A stretch of 64,000 nt of DNA from Amycolatopsis vastitatis (GCF_002234595.1 NZ_NMUL01000067.1:1-64000), one strand, 5' to 3'; positions 26,519 through 35,442 are shown, counted from the first letter of the stretch. Notes: generated by a model from the sequence alone, not told the origin. A program made the numbers and translations.

Positions 26519-29407
26519 TTGGTGACACGCGAAGTGAAATCCTTGAGGAAGATCATCACCATGCTGGCGGGTGCCGCGGTGGTGACGGCCGCGGCCGTCA
26601 CCTTCGCGCCCGGTGCGGCGGCGGCGGCGACCGATGTCTCCGTGGCGACGACCGGGAGCGACACCACGGGTGACGGAACGGCCGCGCACCCGTGGAAGAC
26701 GGTGCAGAAGGCCCGTGACTCGATCCGCAGCCTGCTGCCCGCCATGACAGCGGACATCAGGGTGAATCTCGCGCCGGGCAGTTACAACCAGACCAGCACG
26801 ATCGAGTTCACCGACGCCGACTCCGGCCGCAACGGCCACCACGTGGTCTACCGGTCCAGCGGCGGCACCGGCAGCGCCCAGCTGGTCGGCGGGACACCGG
26901 CGACCGGGTGGTCGCCATACCAGAACGGCATCTACCGGACGAACATCGGCGCGAGCAAGTCGGTCAACACCCTCTACGTCGACGGCGACCGGGCGACCCT
27001 GGCGCGATTCCCAAACCGGCAGGACGACGCCGACTACCCGATGGCCCAGGCGCCGTACGTGAACTCGCCCGGTGTGGCCGGGTCCTACACCCAGCTGAGC
27101 TACAACGCGGGCGATCTCGCCGGTGTCGACTTTTCCGATCTGTCGACCATGACTGTCGGTTTGTGGCCGGGCGGCGGACTGGACTGGGCTTGGTACACCG
27201 AGCGCACCCCCATCGCGAGCGTCGACACGACCGCGCGGGTGATCACCCTGGCCCGTAGCGCCCGCTACACCTTGCAGAAGTCGCGGTTCTTCGTCCAAGG
27301 CGCGCTGAGTCTGCTCGACGCGGCGGACGAGTACTTCTACGACAAGGCCTCCGGGTACCTGTACTACAAGCCGAAGTCCGGCACCATGGCCGGCAAGACC
27401 GTCATCGTGCCCGCGGTGCAGAAGCTGGTCTCCGTGCGCGGCAGCTCGGCATCGGCACCCGCGCACGACATCACCTTCGACGGCCTGACCATCCGCGACA
27501 CCGACTTCACCGCCGACTTCCGGCACGGGTGGGCCAACGCCGGGGACTCCGGTGAGGGCCACGAGTACCCTCGCTACGACCGGCAGATCAACCTGCCGCA
27601 GCACCGGGTCGGCATGGTGTTCCTGGAGAACACCGACAACGTGACCGTCACCGGCTCACACCTCACCAACGCGGGGTACTCCGCGATCTACCTGCTGAAA
27701 ACCAACCACGACAACACCTTCAGCAACAACTGGATCGACAGGATCGGTCACTCCGGCTTCTTCCTCGAAGGCCAGTACCCCGGCGAAGGCGACACCCAGT
27801 ACGGGAACACGGTGTCCAACTCGGTCATTTCGCAGGTCGGTGAGCTGGTCGGCTCCGCATCCGGCGTGGTCCTCGCCGACTCCAGCCGTAACACGGTGTC
27901 CCATCTGGACATCTTCGACACGCCGAGGTATGCGACAGCGATCTACGCGGACCGCGACGTCGACCCTGACAGTGATGACTACGCCAGGGACAACCTGATC
28001 GAGTACGTCAAGGTGCACGACGCCGCCCAGGACAGCGGCGACACCGCTCCGGTGTACATGTTCGGCATCTCCGACACTCAGCCTTACGCCACGAACAGGG
28101 TCAACCAGGTCACGATCACCGGCGTCCGGGCACACCCGTCCATGAAAGACTATTCGCCGATGGGCGTGTACACCGACAACGACTCGTTTGGACAGACGTT
28201 CTCGAACATCCAAGTCTTCGACACCCAGGGCGCCCAGTTCCACTCGAACGACTCGGGTTCGCACATCGTGAACAACGTCAGCTGGGCGGCGGGCTTCGAC
28301 GCCTCGGCGATGCAGTACGCCGGCATCGGCGTCGACTCGTCCTTCCCCTACCCCGGGGCGGCGAACTTCACCGGCGGATTCACCAACGGGCTGGCGAACT
28401 GGTCCACGGGCAAGGGCACGCCGGGCACCAGCTCCACGGTGACCCACGGCGGTGGGTCGAGCTTCGCTCAGTCCGGTGACACCAGCGTCATCCACACCGG
28501 CTTCGTCCAGGCCCAGCGCAAGCGGGTGTCGGTGTGGTTCCACGACGACACGAGCCAGTCCTCGCTCGACGCGATGGCCCGGGTCGACAAGGACGGCTGG
28601 GACGGTCCCGAGTGGCGCGCGCTCGGCGTCCGGACCGCCACCTCCGCGGACAAGTACGTCTACCGGTCCGGCGCCACCACGACGGCGACCTCGGTGACGC
28701 GCACGACGGGGTGGCACGAGTTCACTTTCGACTACACCTCCGGCACCGGCGTGGACCTTTTCATCGACGGCCGGCTCGTCGCCTCCCCGACCGGGGTCAC
28801 CGAGTTCGACGGCATCGCGCTCGGCGACTGGTGGGCCGACTCGGCCGCGGGCACCGCCTACTGGGACGACATCAGTGTCGCCTCGTTCGCCCAGGACTTC
28901 GAGCACGGCCTGGGCACCTTCACCGCGGCCAAGGGCACCGCCACCCTGACGGCCGCCGGCCGGAGCGGCGCGGCGTCCTACCGCACCGACGAGGACACCG
29001 ACGTCATCACCACCAAGCTGGGCGGCAAGAAGTACCAGCTCGCCTCGGTGTGGTTCTACGACGACGCGGCCGACACCAGCGTCCAGTCCATGGCGCGGGT
29101 GGACGAGGGTCCGTCCGAGGGCGCGGGCTGGCGAGGTCTCGGCGTCAACACCTCGGTGTCGGCCACCGACTACGTCTTCCGGATCGACGGCACCAGCACA
29201 GCCAGTGCCGTGCCCCGGACGACCGGATGGCACCGCGCCACCTGGGACTACCGGTCCGGTGCGGGAGTCACCATGTCGATCGACGGCCAGGCCGTCACGA
29301 CCGCGGCGGGCGTCCGCCAGTTCGACACGATCTCCCTGGGCGACTGGTGGGTCGACGGCAATGTGAGCCCGGTCCACTGGGACAACGTGGTGGTCTCGAA
29401 CAGCTGA
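26519..29407 (+). CDS. Secreted beta-helix protein with two C-terminal repeat domains
   Basis: The roughly 960-residue protein has a signal peptide (LRKIITMLAGAAVVTAAAV, then AAAA). The exact start is unclear: TTG 26519, GTG 26522 and GTG 26534 all fit, with AGGA upstream near 26509. A right-handed beta-helix (about 50-600) carries repeated N-x-hydrophobic strands. The last third is a tandem pair of about 165 residues each (from about 617 and 795) that share SVWF-DD, GW-ALGV / GWRGLGV, W-DDISV / WDNVVVS. These are probably carbohydrate-binding modules. It stands outside the operons, on the plus strand behind the fusion regulator, and likely acts on the same polysaccharide. Confidence 0.85.
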   Translation: MVTREVKSLRKIITMLAGAAVVTAAAVTFAPGAAAAATDVSVATTGSDTTGDGTAAHPWKTVQKARDSIRSLLPAMTADIRVNLAPGSYNQTSTIEFTDADSGRNGHHVVYRSSGGTGSAQLVGGTPATGWSPYQNGIYRTNIGASKSVNTLYVDGDRATLARFPNRQDDADYPMAQAPYVNSPGVAGSYTQLSYNAGDLAGVDFSDLSTMTVGLWPGGGLDWAWYTERTPIASVDTTARVITLARSARYTLQKSRFFVQGALSLLDAADEYFYDKASGYLYYKPKSGTMAGKTVIVPAVQKLVSVRGSSASAPAHDITFDGLTIRDTDFTADFRHGWANAGDSGEGHEYPRYDRQINLPQHRVGMVFLENTDNVTVTGSHLTNAGYSAIYLLKTNHDNTFSNNWIDRIGHSGFFLEGQYPGEGDTQYGNTVSNSVISQVGELVGSASGVVLADSSRNTVSHLDIFDTPRYATAIYADRDVDPDSDDYARDNLIEYVKVHDAAQDSGDTAPVYMFGISDTQPYATNRVNQVTITGVRAHPSMKDYSPMGVYTDNDSFGQTFSNIQVFDTQGAQFHSNDSGSHIVNNVSWAAGFDASAMQYAGIGVDSSFPYPGAANFTGGFTNGLANWSTGKGTPGTSSTVTHGGGSSFAQSGDTSVIHTGFVQAQRKRVSVWFHDDTSQSSLDAMARVDKDGWDGPEWRALGVRTATSADKYVYRSGATTTATSVTRTTGWHEFTFDYTSGTGVDLFIDGRLVASPTGVTEFDGIALGDWWADSAAGTAYWDDISVASFAQDFEHGLGTFTAAKGTATLTAAGRSGAASYRTDEDTDVITTKLGGKKYQLASVWFYDDAADTSVQSMARVDEGPSEGAGWRGLGVNTSVSATDYVFRIDGTSTASAVPRTTGWHRATWDYRSGAGVTMSIDGQAVTTAAGVRQFDTISLGDWWVDGNVSPVHWDNVVVSNS

Positions 29408-29414
29408 CGAACAC

Positions 29415-29449
29415 GGCCCGCGGTAGGTGTTTCACGCCCACCGCGGGCC
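29415..29449 (+). terminator. Strong hairpin after the beta-helix gene
   Basis: Perfect 10-bp inverted repeat GGCCCGCGGT / ACCGCGGGCC with a 15-base loop, starting 8 bases after the stop and followed by TTCCCC. It is a typical actinobacterial intrinsic terminator with little T run. Confidence 0.75.
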
Positions 29450-29556
29450 TTCCCCTGCCACTCACAACAGGAGTGCTGACATCGCTCTCTAGCATGCGCC
29501 CAGGCGCATCGGCTCGCTGAACCGGCGGAGTCTTGACGCGTGGGTGCTCGAGCCGG

Positions 29557-30132
29557 TCACGTCGCGTCGCCCGTGACGGCCGAGAGCAGGAATCCCGGTC
29601 CACGCCGATGGGTGGCTATCTCGGCGTATCCGGCGCGGGCGAAGAGATCCTTGATCCCGCGCGGTGGCCCGCCGGAAGGCGGGGTGAACGCACACACCAC
29701 TCTCGCGGCGCGGCGCAGGACCCGTCGCAACTCGGTCAGGCCGGCGAGCGGATCGGGCCAGAAGTGCAGATTGTCGATCATCATCGCTGCGTCGAAGCTG
29801 TCGACAGGGAACGGTAAATCCTCGGCGTGGGCCTCGACGAGGGTAACGCGCCCGTCGCGGATGGCCGTGGCGTTGCGGCGTTCGGCGTGCCGGTGCATCA
29901 CCTGCGATGGGTCGACCCCGGTGACATGCCCGCGCGGAACGGCCTCTGCGAGCGTCGCGATGCCGATGCCCGGGCCGAAGCCGATTTCGAGGATGCGTGC
30001 GGCGGGATCGTCGATGGCGAGGAGGGCGGCCGCTTGTCGCGCCATGGGTTGGCCGGTGCGGGCCATCAATCGGGCGCCCGCCTCCCCCGGCCGCCCGTCG
30101 GGGTGGACGAACATCCGGTACATGTCACACAT
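29557..30132 (-). CDS. SAM-dependent methyltransferase
   Basis: The 191-residue class I methyltransferase has motif I at ILEIGFGPGIGIATLA (about 46-61), the motif II acidic residue in VTGVDPS, and DSFDAAMMIDNLHFW as the post-II region. The length is a little short but complete for a small-molecule methyltransferase. The ATG at 30132 lacks a strong ribosome binding site, and another ATG lies 9 bases inside. The substrate is not predictable. It follows the NmrA-type gene on the same strand with a 110-base gap. Confidence 0.85.
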   Translation of the reverse strand: MCDMYRMFVHPDGRPGEAGARLMARTGQPMARQAAALLAIDDPAARILEIGFGPGIGIATLAEAVPRGHVTGVDPSQVMHRHAERRNATAIRDGRVTLVEAHAEDLPFPVDSFDAAMMIDNLHFWPDPLAGLTELRRVLRRAARVVCAFTPPSGGPPRGIKDLFARAGYAEIATHRRGPGFLLSAVTGDAT

Positions 30133-30242
30133 GGCCACGCCTGCCTGGGAGAACCCCGATGGAGGCCACGTGGCAGCCGGGCATGGTGGGTCCGGCCGGT
30201 CGCCGGCAGGCCGGAACCGTCGACGACCGGCGGCAGTGGGCT

Positions 30243-31106
30243 TCACAGGCCGACATCGGCCAGCCATTGGCTGGTGGTCCGGGGCGTCAGGTCGAGCAAC
30301 TTCTGCGCGGAGCGTTCGGGCACGATCGAGCGGTCCGGTAGCGTGTCCGTCACCCGGTAGCTCTCCGCCACACCGGCTGCCGGGCCGTCGCCGAACAACG
30401 GCGCGATGGAGGCGCGGAAGGCGTCGGGACTGATCGCTTCGTAGGCCACCTGGCGGCCGAGCCGGTCGCCGAACGCGTCGGCCAAGTCCGGTCCGGTGAT
30501 CGCCGGATACTGCCCGACGGAGACGACCCCGGAGATGTCCGGGCGCTGGAACAGGGCGGCTGCGGCATCGGCGATGTCCAAATGAGAGGCCCACGAGACG
30601 GCGAAATCGACCCGCAGCGGGTAGCGCAGCACACCCTCCGCGCGAACCGCTTCCAACACGGTGGGCAGCAGCAGGTTCTCGAAGAAGAGCTGGGGCTCGA
30701 TCACCGCGTAGGACACTCCGCTGCCGGCCAGCCCATCCGCCAGGACGGAAACCGGGCCGTCGCCCAGCACCTGGTAACCGGCACTGCCCGCACCGGCGGG
30801 TGCGCCGCTCGCGGAGAACACCACACGCGCCGGCCGGGCCTCCTCGACCGCGGCGACGATGTTGTGCGCATAGGCGAGGCGGTCCTCTTCGGACGCGATC
30901 GGCAGGTGAACGAAAACACCGTCAGCGCCACGATAGACCCGCGCCAGTTCCTCGGCCGAGGAACAGTCGGCGGACACCACCTGAGCGTGGGGTACGACGG
31001 CGTCCGCGTTGCGGGTCAGAGCGGTTACGGCCTTGCCCGCGGCAGCGAGGGCTGAGACGACAGGGGCACCTTGGGCGCCGGTGGCGCCGTGGATCACATA
31101 GGTCAT
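30243..31106 (-). CDS. NmrA-family NAD(P)-binding protein
   Basis: The 287-residue protein starts MTYVIHGATGAQGAPVV, an atypical short-chain reductase dinucleotide loop (GATGAQG). It lacks the classical catalytic Tyr-x-x-x-Lys. Such proteins act as NAD(P)H quinone reductases or redox sensors. It is divergent from an HxlR regulator across a perfect palindrome (31112-31154), the usual arrangement for electrophile- or quinone-responsive control. The start at 31106 (MTYVIHG) is preferred to the one 21 bases upstream, since the upstream start lies on the operator. Confidence 0.88.
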   Translation of the reverse strand: MTYVIHGATGAQGAPVVSALAAAGKAVTALTRNADAVVPHAQVVSADCSSAEELARVYRGADGVFVHLPIASEEDRLAYAHNIVAAVEEARPARVVFSASGAPAGAGSAGYQVLGDGPVSVLADGLAGSGVSYAVIEPQLFFENLLLPTVLEAVRAEGVLRYPLRVDFAVSWASHLDIADAAAALFQRPDISGVVSVGQYPAITGPDLADAFGDRLGRQVAYEAISPDAFRASIAPLFGDGPAAGVAESYRVTDTLPDRSIVPERSAQKLLDLTPRTTSQWLADVGL

Positions 31107-31111
31107 GGATC

Positions 31112-31154
31112 CATTAGTGCATGACATGCATTGGTTACATCAACTGCACTAATG
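31112..31154. promoter_or_regulatory. Palindromic operator between NmrA and HxlR genes
   Basis: Perfect 10-bp inverted repeat CATTAGTGCA (31112-31121) / TGCACTAATG (31145-31154). Inside it sits a second palindrome, TGCATG-A-CATGCA (31118-31130). Both starts lie within a few bases, so binding here would block both promoters. It is a strong candidate HxlR box. Confidence 0.75.
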
Positions 31155-31161
31155 GGCTAGA

Positions 31162-31584
31162 ATGGAAAATGTGACGAAACCCTGCCTCCCCGAGTGCGGC
31201 GTCGCCCGGTTCCTCACCCTGCTCAACGGGCCCTGGGCGACGCTCATCGTGCGCGAACTCCTGCACGGCCCGCACCGCTTCACGGAACTGCGCGACGCCC
31301 TGCCGGGGATCAGCCCGCACACCTTGACCAGCCGGCTGCGCCAGTTCGAGGACCACGGCATCATCACCCGCACCGCCTACGCCGAGATCCCCCCGCGCGT
31401 CGAGTACCGGCTCACCCCGCTCGGCGAAGGACTCCGTGACGTGCTCGAAGCCATGGCCGCTTGGGCCGAGTCCATCCCGGCCCAGCTGTCGGGCGAACCG
31501 GCGGCCTTCACGAAGGGCCGTCGTCGCCCGGCGCCAGCGCGAAACGCTGCCGATACGACGTCGGAGTCGTCGAGTACGCACTGA
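31162..31584 (+). CDS. HxlR-family regulator
   Basis: The 140-residue winged-helix protein has Cys8 and Cys12 (TKPCLPECGVARFL), the core RFTELRDALPGISPHTLTSRL and the wing RVEYRLTPLG. HxlR proteins often sense electrophiles or hypochlorite through an N-terminal cysteine, and the two cysteines here fit that. It is divergent from the NmrA-type gene across a palindrome and is its likely repressor. Its last 77 bases overlap the convergent GlxA-type gene. Confidence 0.9.
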   Translation: MENVTKPCLPECGVARFLTLLNGPWATLIVRELLHGPHRFTELRDALPGISPHTLTSRLRQFEDHGIITRTAYAEIPPRVEYRLTPLGEGLRDVLEAMAAWAESIPAQLSGEPAAFTKGRRRPAPARNAADTTSESSSTH

Positions 31585-32515
31585 CGAAGTTCTGCCGGAA
31601 CGTGACGACGCTGGCGAACCCGCACGCGGCGGCGACCCGGGCGATGGGCGTGCTCGTGGTTTCGAGCAGGTGCCGGGCCTCGTCGAGACGGCGAGCGAGG
31701 ACCCAGCGCGCGGGGGTGGAGCCGGTGACTTCGGCGAACCGGCGGGTGAAGTTGCGCCGGCTCATGCCGGCGTGGGTGGCGAGGTCGTCGACGGACAGCC
31801 GCCGGTCCAGGCGGCCGAGCGCCCAGTCGATCGTCGGACCCAGGTGCGCGACGCCCTCCGGCTCGGGGATGGGGCGCTCGACGTACTGCGCCTGGCCGCC
31901 CTCGCGGTGCGGCGCGACGACGAGGTGCCGGGCCACGGAAGCGGCGGCCGCCGAGCCCAGGTGAGTGCGGACGATGTGCAGGCAGGCGTCGATCGCCGAG
32001 GCGGTACCGGCGGAGGTGAGCACGTCCCCGTGGTCGACATAGAGGGCTGCGGCATTGATCGTCACCTCGGGACGCCGCTTCCCCAGCCGGTCGACCGCGG
32101 CCCAGTGGGTGACGACCTCCCGGCCGTCGAGCAGCCCGGTGTCGACCACGGGAAAGGCACCGAGGCACAGGCCGGCAATGCGGCTCCCGCGGGCGTGGGC
32201 CGCGCGGATCCGCGCTTTGAGGCCCTCCCCGGCCGGCGGGAGGTCGTCGGGCCAGGACGGAAGGACGACGAGGTCGGCTTGCTCGATCACTTCCGGCCCG
32301 GCCACGTCGTCCACGCGCAACCCCTCCGCGGTCCGGATGCCGTGCCCGTCGTCGGTCCACACCGTGGGGGTCCATCCGGGCGCCAGTTCTTGCCGGCCGA
32401 CTTCGCCGAAGATCAGCAACGGAGCGGCGAGGTGGAACATCGTCACGCCGTCGAAGGCGTGAACGGCAACTCGCATTTCTGGCCCAATCTCATCGAAAGA
32501 TGTCGTTTGCGCCAC
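31508..32515 (-). CDS. GlxA-type transcriptional regulator (DJ-1 domain plus AraC HTH)
   Basis: The 335-residue protein has an N-terminal DJ-1/PfpI-like domain (residues 14-185, with the elbow GLCLGAF) and a C-terminal AraC double helix-turn-helix (about 235-325; RRLSVDDLATHAGMSRRNFT and PIARVAAACGFASVVTFRQ). The family includes GlxA and activators of small-molecule and amine catabolism. It is divergent from the isochorismatase-like hydrolase at 32584 with a 68-base gap and probably controls it. The 3' end overlaps the HxlR gene by 77 bases tail to tail. Confidence 0.9.
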   Translation of the reverse strand: MAQTTSFDEIGPEMRVAVHAFDGVTMFHLAAPLLIFGEVGRQELAPGWTPTVWTDDGHGIRTAEGLRVDDVAGPEVIEQADLVVLPSWPDDLPPAGEGLKARIRAAHARGSRIAGLCLGAFPVVDTGLLDGREVVTHWAAVDRLGKRRPEVTINAAALYVDHGDVLTSAGTASAIDACLHIVRTHLGSAAAASVARHLVVAPHREGGQAQYVERPIPEPEGVAHLGPTIDWALGRLDRRLSVDDLATHAGMSRRNFTRRFAEVTGSTPARWVLARRLDEARHLLETTSTPIARVAAACGFASVVTFRQNFVSAYSTTPTSYRQRFALAPGDDGPS

Positions 32516-32583
32516 TCACGCTACCTGAACTCGCCGGGCGAAGGTGGTGCTGACAACTCGTCACCGCACCGAGGAGAGAACTG

Positions 32584-33219
32584 ATGGCCGCGCCGCGCCG
32601 AGCACTGATCGTCGTCGATGTCCAGGGTGAATACTTCGACGGGACACTCCAGATCCAAGCCCCGCCACGGGAAGCGACGCTCGCCAACGTGGTGCGCGCA
32701 CTCGAGGTCGCCGAACGCGAGAACCTGCCGGTCGTCATCGTGCAGCACCAGCTGCCCGAGGGGGCACCCGTCTTCGGCAAGGGAAGCCCGAGCTGGTCGC
32801 TGCACCCGGAGATCGAGCAGCGGGTACAGCCGGCCTGGAAGCGCGTCGTCAAGGAGAAGAGCAGTGTCTTCGCCGGCACCGACGTCGCGGCGTGGCTGGC
32901 CGGCCACGACGTCGACACCGTGACCATCGTCGGCTACATGACGAACAACTGTGACATCGCGACGGCCGTCGGGGCCGAGGAACTGGGACTGGCGGCCGAG
33001 GTGTTGTCCGACGCGTCGGGCGTCATCCACCTTGCCAACGAAGCAGGAAAGGTGCCTGCCGCGAAGCTCCACGAGGTCCTGTTGGTGCTCCTGCAGTCGA
33101 ACTTCGCCGCGGTCGCGACCACCGAGGCGTGGGCTGCCGCCGTGGGGGCGGGCGAGCCGCTCCCCAAGAGCGACCTCGGCACCTCGGCGATGCAGGGACG
33201 AGCAGCGTTCGCCGGCTAG
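32584..33219 (+). CDS. Isochorismatase-like cysteine hydrolase
   Basis: The 211-residue protein has the cysteine-hydrolase triad: Asp12 in IVVDVQ, a Lys near 90 in RVVKEKSSVF and Cys123 in GYMTNNCD. The family hydrolyses nicotinamide, N-carbamoyl amides and similar compounds. GAGGAGAG precedes the ATG. It is divergent from a GlxA-type regulator, a common pairing in actinobacteria. Confidence 0.9.
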   Translation: MAAPRRALIVVDVQGEYFDGTLQIQAPPREATLANVVRALEVAERENLPVVIVQHQLPEGAPVFGKGSPSWSLHPEIEQRVQPAWKRVVKEKSSVFAGTDVAAWLAGHDVDTVTIVGYMTNNCDIATAVGAEELGLAAEVLSDASGVIHLANEAGKVPAAKLHEVLLVLLQSNFAAVATTEAWAAAVGAGEPLPKSDLGTSAMQGRAAFAG

Positions 33220-33449
33220 CCATCCCGGCCATGCGCGGCGAAGCCGGCCTCCGTTGTTTCACCATTTCCGACACGACCGGGTCCACCGCGGAGCTGGCAC
33301 AAATTTTCGATTGAGCGACCAGACCCGAAAGTGTGCCGAATATCCCCAGGACGAGTGTCGTGAATCACAGCGACCATTGGTTACGTTGAGGTAACCGATG
33401 CCGCTCGGTCAGCCTGGACGCACTCGAAAACCCCGGAAAGGAACGTTCG

Positions 33450-33854
33450 ATGGCTGGCTCGCCCCACCCGATCGATGTGGTCAACAAGTACTTCGACGCC
33501 TTGTCCGCCAAGGACTTCGCCACGGTCGCCGGCCTGTTCGCCGATGACGTCGTCTGGCACCAGCCGGGCGGCCACCGGTTCTCCGGCACGCACCGCGGCA
33601 GTGGCGTGGTCGGTCAGATGCTCGGCGGGATGATGACCGTCAGCGAAGGCACGTTCGAGCTCGCGGTGACGGGTGCCCCCATGGTCAACGGTGCGATCGT
33701 GGCGGTTCCCATTCACTTCGGCGGCAAGCGCGAGGGAGCGGCGATGTCGCAGGACGGCGTCGATCTCCTGCGCATCGAAGGCGACCGGGTCGCCGAGGTG
33801 TGGCTGTTCTCCTCCGACCCCGAGTCCGAGGACGCGTTCTGGGGCGCGGCCTGA
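33450..33854 (+). CDS. SnoaL-like (NTF2-fold) protein
   Basis: The 134-residue protein has a single NTF2-fold domain: VNKYFDALSAKDFATVAGLFADDVVW at the front, and GTHRGSGVVGQML plus VAEVWLF later. The fold serves as isomerases, cyclases and small stress proteins. AAGGA lies before the ATG. It sits between regulators and converges on an HxlR gene. The substrate is unknown. Confidence 0.85.
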   Translation: MAGSPHPIDVVNKYFDALSAKDFATVAGLFADDVVWHQPGGHRFSGTHRGSGVVGQMLGGMMTVSEGTFELAVTGAPMVNGAIVAVPIHFGGKREGAAMSQDGVDLLRIEGDRVAEVWLFSSDPESEDAFWGAA

Positions 33855-33859
33855 GCACC

Positions 33860-33904
33860 GGCCGAGGCGGGGCCGCTTCTCCGGAATGCGGCCCGGCCTC
33901 GGCC
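33860..33904. terminator. Strong bidirectional hairpin
   Basis: The inverted repeat GGCCGAGGC and GCCTCGGCC, with inner GGCCGC / GCGGCC and an 11-base loop, lies between the convergent SnoaL-like and HxlR genes. The stem extends over about 16 bp with small bulges. Confidence 0.75.
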
Positions 33905-33913
33905 GGGCACGGG

Positions 33914-34282
33914 TCACCTGCCGGTGTCGTAGGCGGCCCGTGCCGTGAGGACCTCTTCGGCGTGCTCCTCCGCCCAGCGGCCGATCGCCTGCAGGGGTGC
34001 GTGCAGCGTGCGCCCGAGCTCCGTCAGCTCGTACTCGACCCTGGGCGGCATCTCGGCGTGGACGTGGCGCACGACCAGCCCGTCCCGTTCCAGGCTCCGC
34101 AGGGTCTCGGTGAGGACCTTCGCGCTGATTCCCTCGACCTTGGTGCGCAGTTCACCGAAGCGCCGGGCGCCCCGGCCGAGCGCGATCACCACCATGGCCG
34201 TCCACTTGTTGTCCATCCGCGCCAGAGACACCCGGGTCGACCAGATCGCGGTGGACGTGGTCCACTCCGCCTTGTTCACCAT
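33914..34282 (-). CDS. HxlR-family regulator
   Basis: The 122-residue winged-helix protein has KWTAMVVIALGRG, RFGELRTKVEGISAKVLTETL and RVEYELTELG. It closely resembles its divergent neighbour at 34350 (shared KWTAMVV, FTELRT/FGELRT, PRVEYELTELG). It lacks the N-terminal Cys pair seen in the 31162 regulator. The pair arose by duplication or share a binding mode. Confidence 0.9.
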   Translation of the reverse strand: MVNKAEWTTSTAIWSTRVSLARMDNKWTAMVVIALGRGARRFGELRTKVEGISAKVLTETLRSLERDGLVVRHVHAEMPPRVEYELTELGRTLHAPLQAIGRWAEEHAEEVLTARAAYDTGR

Positions 34283-34300
34283 GGTTCACATCCGCTCGTT

Positions 34301-34318
34301 GATCACGGTGAAGTGATC
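34301..34318. promoter_or_regulatory. Candidate operator between divergent HxlR genes
   Basis: Inverted repeat GATCAC-GGTGAA-GTGATC in the 67-base gap between the two HxlR starts (34283-34349). Flanking words GTTCACCATGGTTCAC and AAGTGACC carry further TGAC/GTCA-like half-sites. Confidence 0.5.
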
Positions 34319-34349
34319 GGCCAAGTGACCCGAGCATAGGACACCATCG

Positions 34350-34718
34350 ATGTCTCATCACCCCGACTTCGACGTGCTGACCCGCACCTGCCCGTCGCGG
34401 ACGTCGTTGGCTCGCATCGCGAACAAGTGGACGGCCATGGTGGTGACCGCCCTGGGCGACGAGAAGCTGCGCTTCACCGAACTCCGGACCGCGGTGACGG
34501 GGATCAGCAACAAGGTCCTGACCGTCACCCTGCGTGACCTCGAGCGTGACGGCCTCGTCGCTCGTCACGTCCACGAGGAGAAGCCGCCGAGGGTCGAATA
34601 CGAGCTGACCGAACTGGGCCACACCTTGCTCGCCCCCTTGGCGGCGCTGTGGCGCTGGGCCGACGAGCACACGGGCAAGGTGCTCGCGGCCCGCGAGAGC
34701 TACGACGCCCGCAGGTGA
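34350..34718 (+). CDS. HxlR-family regulator
   Basis: The 122-residue protein has the same domain as its divergent neighbour, plus a single N-terminal cysteine (RTCPSRTSLARI) that could sense electrophiles. Core elements are KWTAMVVTALG, RFTELRTAVTGISNKVL and the wing RVEYELTELG. Target genes are not obvious. The nearest candidates are itself, the divergent HxlR gene and the MarR gene 63 bases downstream. Confidence 0.9.
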   Translation: MSHHPDFDVLTRTCPSRTSLARIANKWTAMVVTALGDEKLRFTELRTAVTGISNKVLTVTLRDLERDGLVARHVHEEKPPRVEYELTELGHTLLAPLAALWRWADEHTGKVLAARESYDARR

Positions 34719-34781
34719 CGCCGAGCGCCCGGCCGAACTACCATCACGACTCCAAGGAAGATACTTCGGCGGAAGCGAAGC

Positions 34782-35222
34782 ATGGTCGACTTGAAGTTGG
34801 TGTTCCGCGAGCTGGTCAAGTTCGAGATCGAGCTGTGGGACGCGATCGACGCGCGGCTGCGGTCGGAGTGCGACCTCCAGCTCACCTGGTTCGAAGTCAT
34901 GCAGCTGCTCGGCCGGCTTCCGGAGGCCCGCGTGCAGGACATCGCGGCGGAGTTCTCCATCACGGTGGGTGGCACCAGCAAGGTCGTCGACCGTCTCGAA
35001 GCGGCCGGTCTTTGCCGGCGCCGCCCGAACCCGAACGACCGGCGGTCCTCGGTGATCGAGCTGACCGCGAAAGGGCGGCGCCTGCTGGGCAAAGCCGCCG
35101 TGGTCTTCGAAGAGGAACTGCAAGCCCGACTCGGCGACGTGCTCCCCGAACGGTCGCTCGAGCAACTTCGGCAGACCCTCACCACGCTGCGCAGCGCCGG
35201 GCGCTCCCGCCGACACCCCTGA
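34782..35222 (+). CDS. MarR-family regulator
   Basis: The 146-residue winged-helix protein has the MarR recognition region RVQDIAAEFSITVGGTSKVVDRLEAAGL and the wing with PNDRRSSVIELTAKG. GGAAG precedes the ATG. It lies upstream of the UvrA-like pseudogene on the same strand and could have regulated it or a drug-related function. Confidence 0.88.
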   Translation: MVDLKLVFRELVKFEIELWDAIDARLRSECDLQLTWFEVMQLLGRLPEARVQDIAAEFSITVGGTSKVVDRLEAAGLCRRRPNPNDRRSSVIELTAKGRRLLGKAAVVFEEELQARLGDVLPERSLEQLRQTLTTLRSAGRSRRHP

Positions 35223-35296
35223 CCCGCACTCGGCCCCCGTCTTCGCCGCAGACACGGCGGCGGGCGGCTGTGCTACTCTCCGGACATGAGCATTCC

Positions 35297-35407
35297 ATGG
35301 AATCTACTTCCGCGGAACTCACCGTCGTGCAGCAGGTCACCGATGCCGCCGGCATCACGTTCGGCCGGCTGCGCGACAGTTCCGGTCATCTCTGGTCGAT
35401 GATGTGA
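35297..35407 (+). CDS. Possible 36-residue leader peptide or truncated gene start
   Basis: A short frame, MESTSAELTVVQQVTDAAG to GHLWSMM, ends 35 bases before the UvrA-like start. It has no recognised family and a weak ribosome binding site. It could be a leader, the 5' stub of a lost gene or chance. I list it only because its position directly before a resistance-type gene is suggestive. Confidence 0.25.
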   Translation: MESTSAELTVVQQVTDAAGITFGRLRDSSGHLWSMM

Positions 35408-35442
35408 GAAGGGAACCGTCCACTTTGCCCGAGGAGAGCCCC

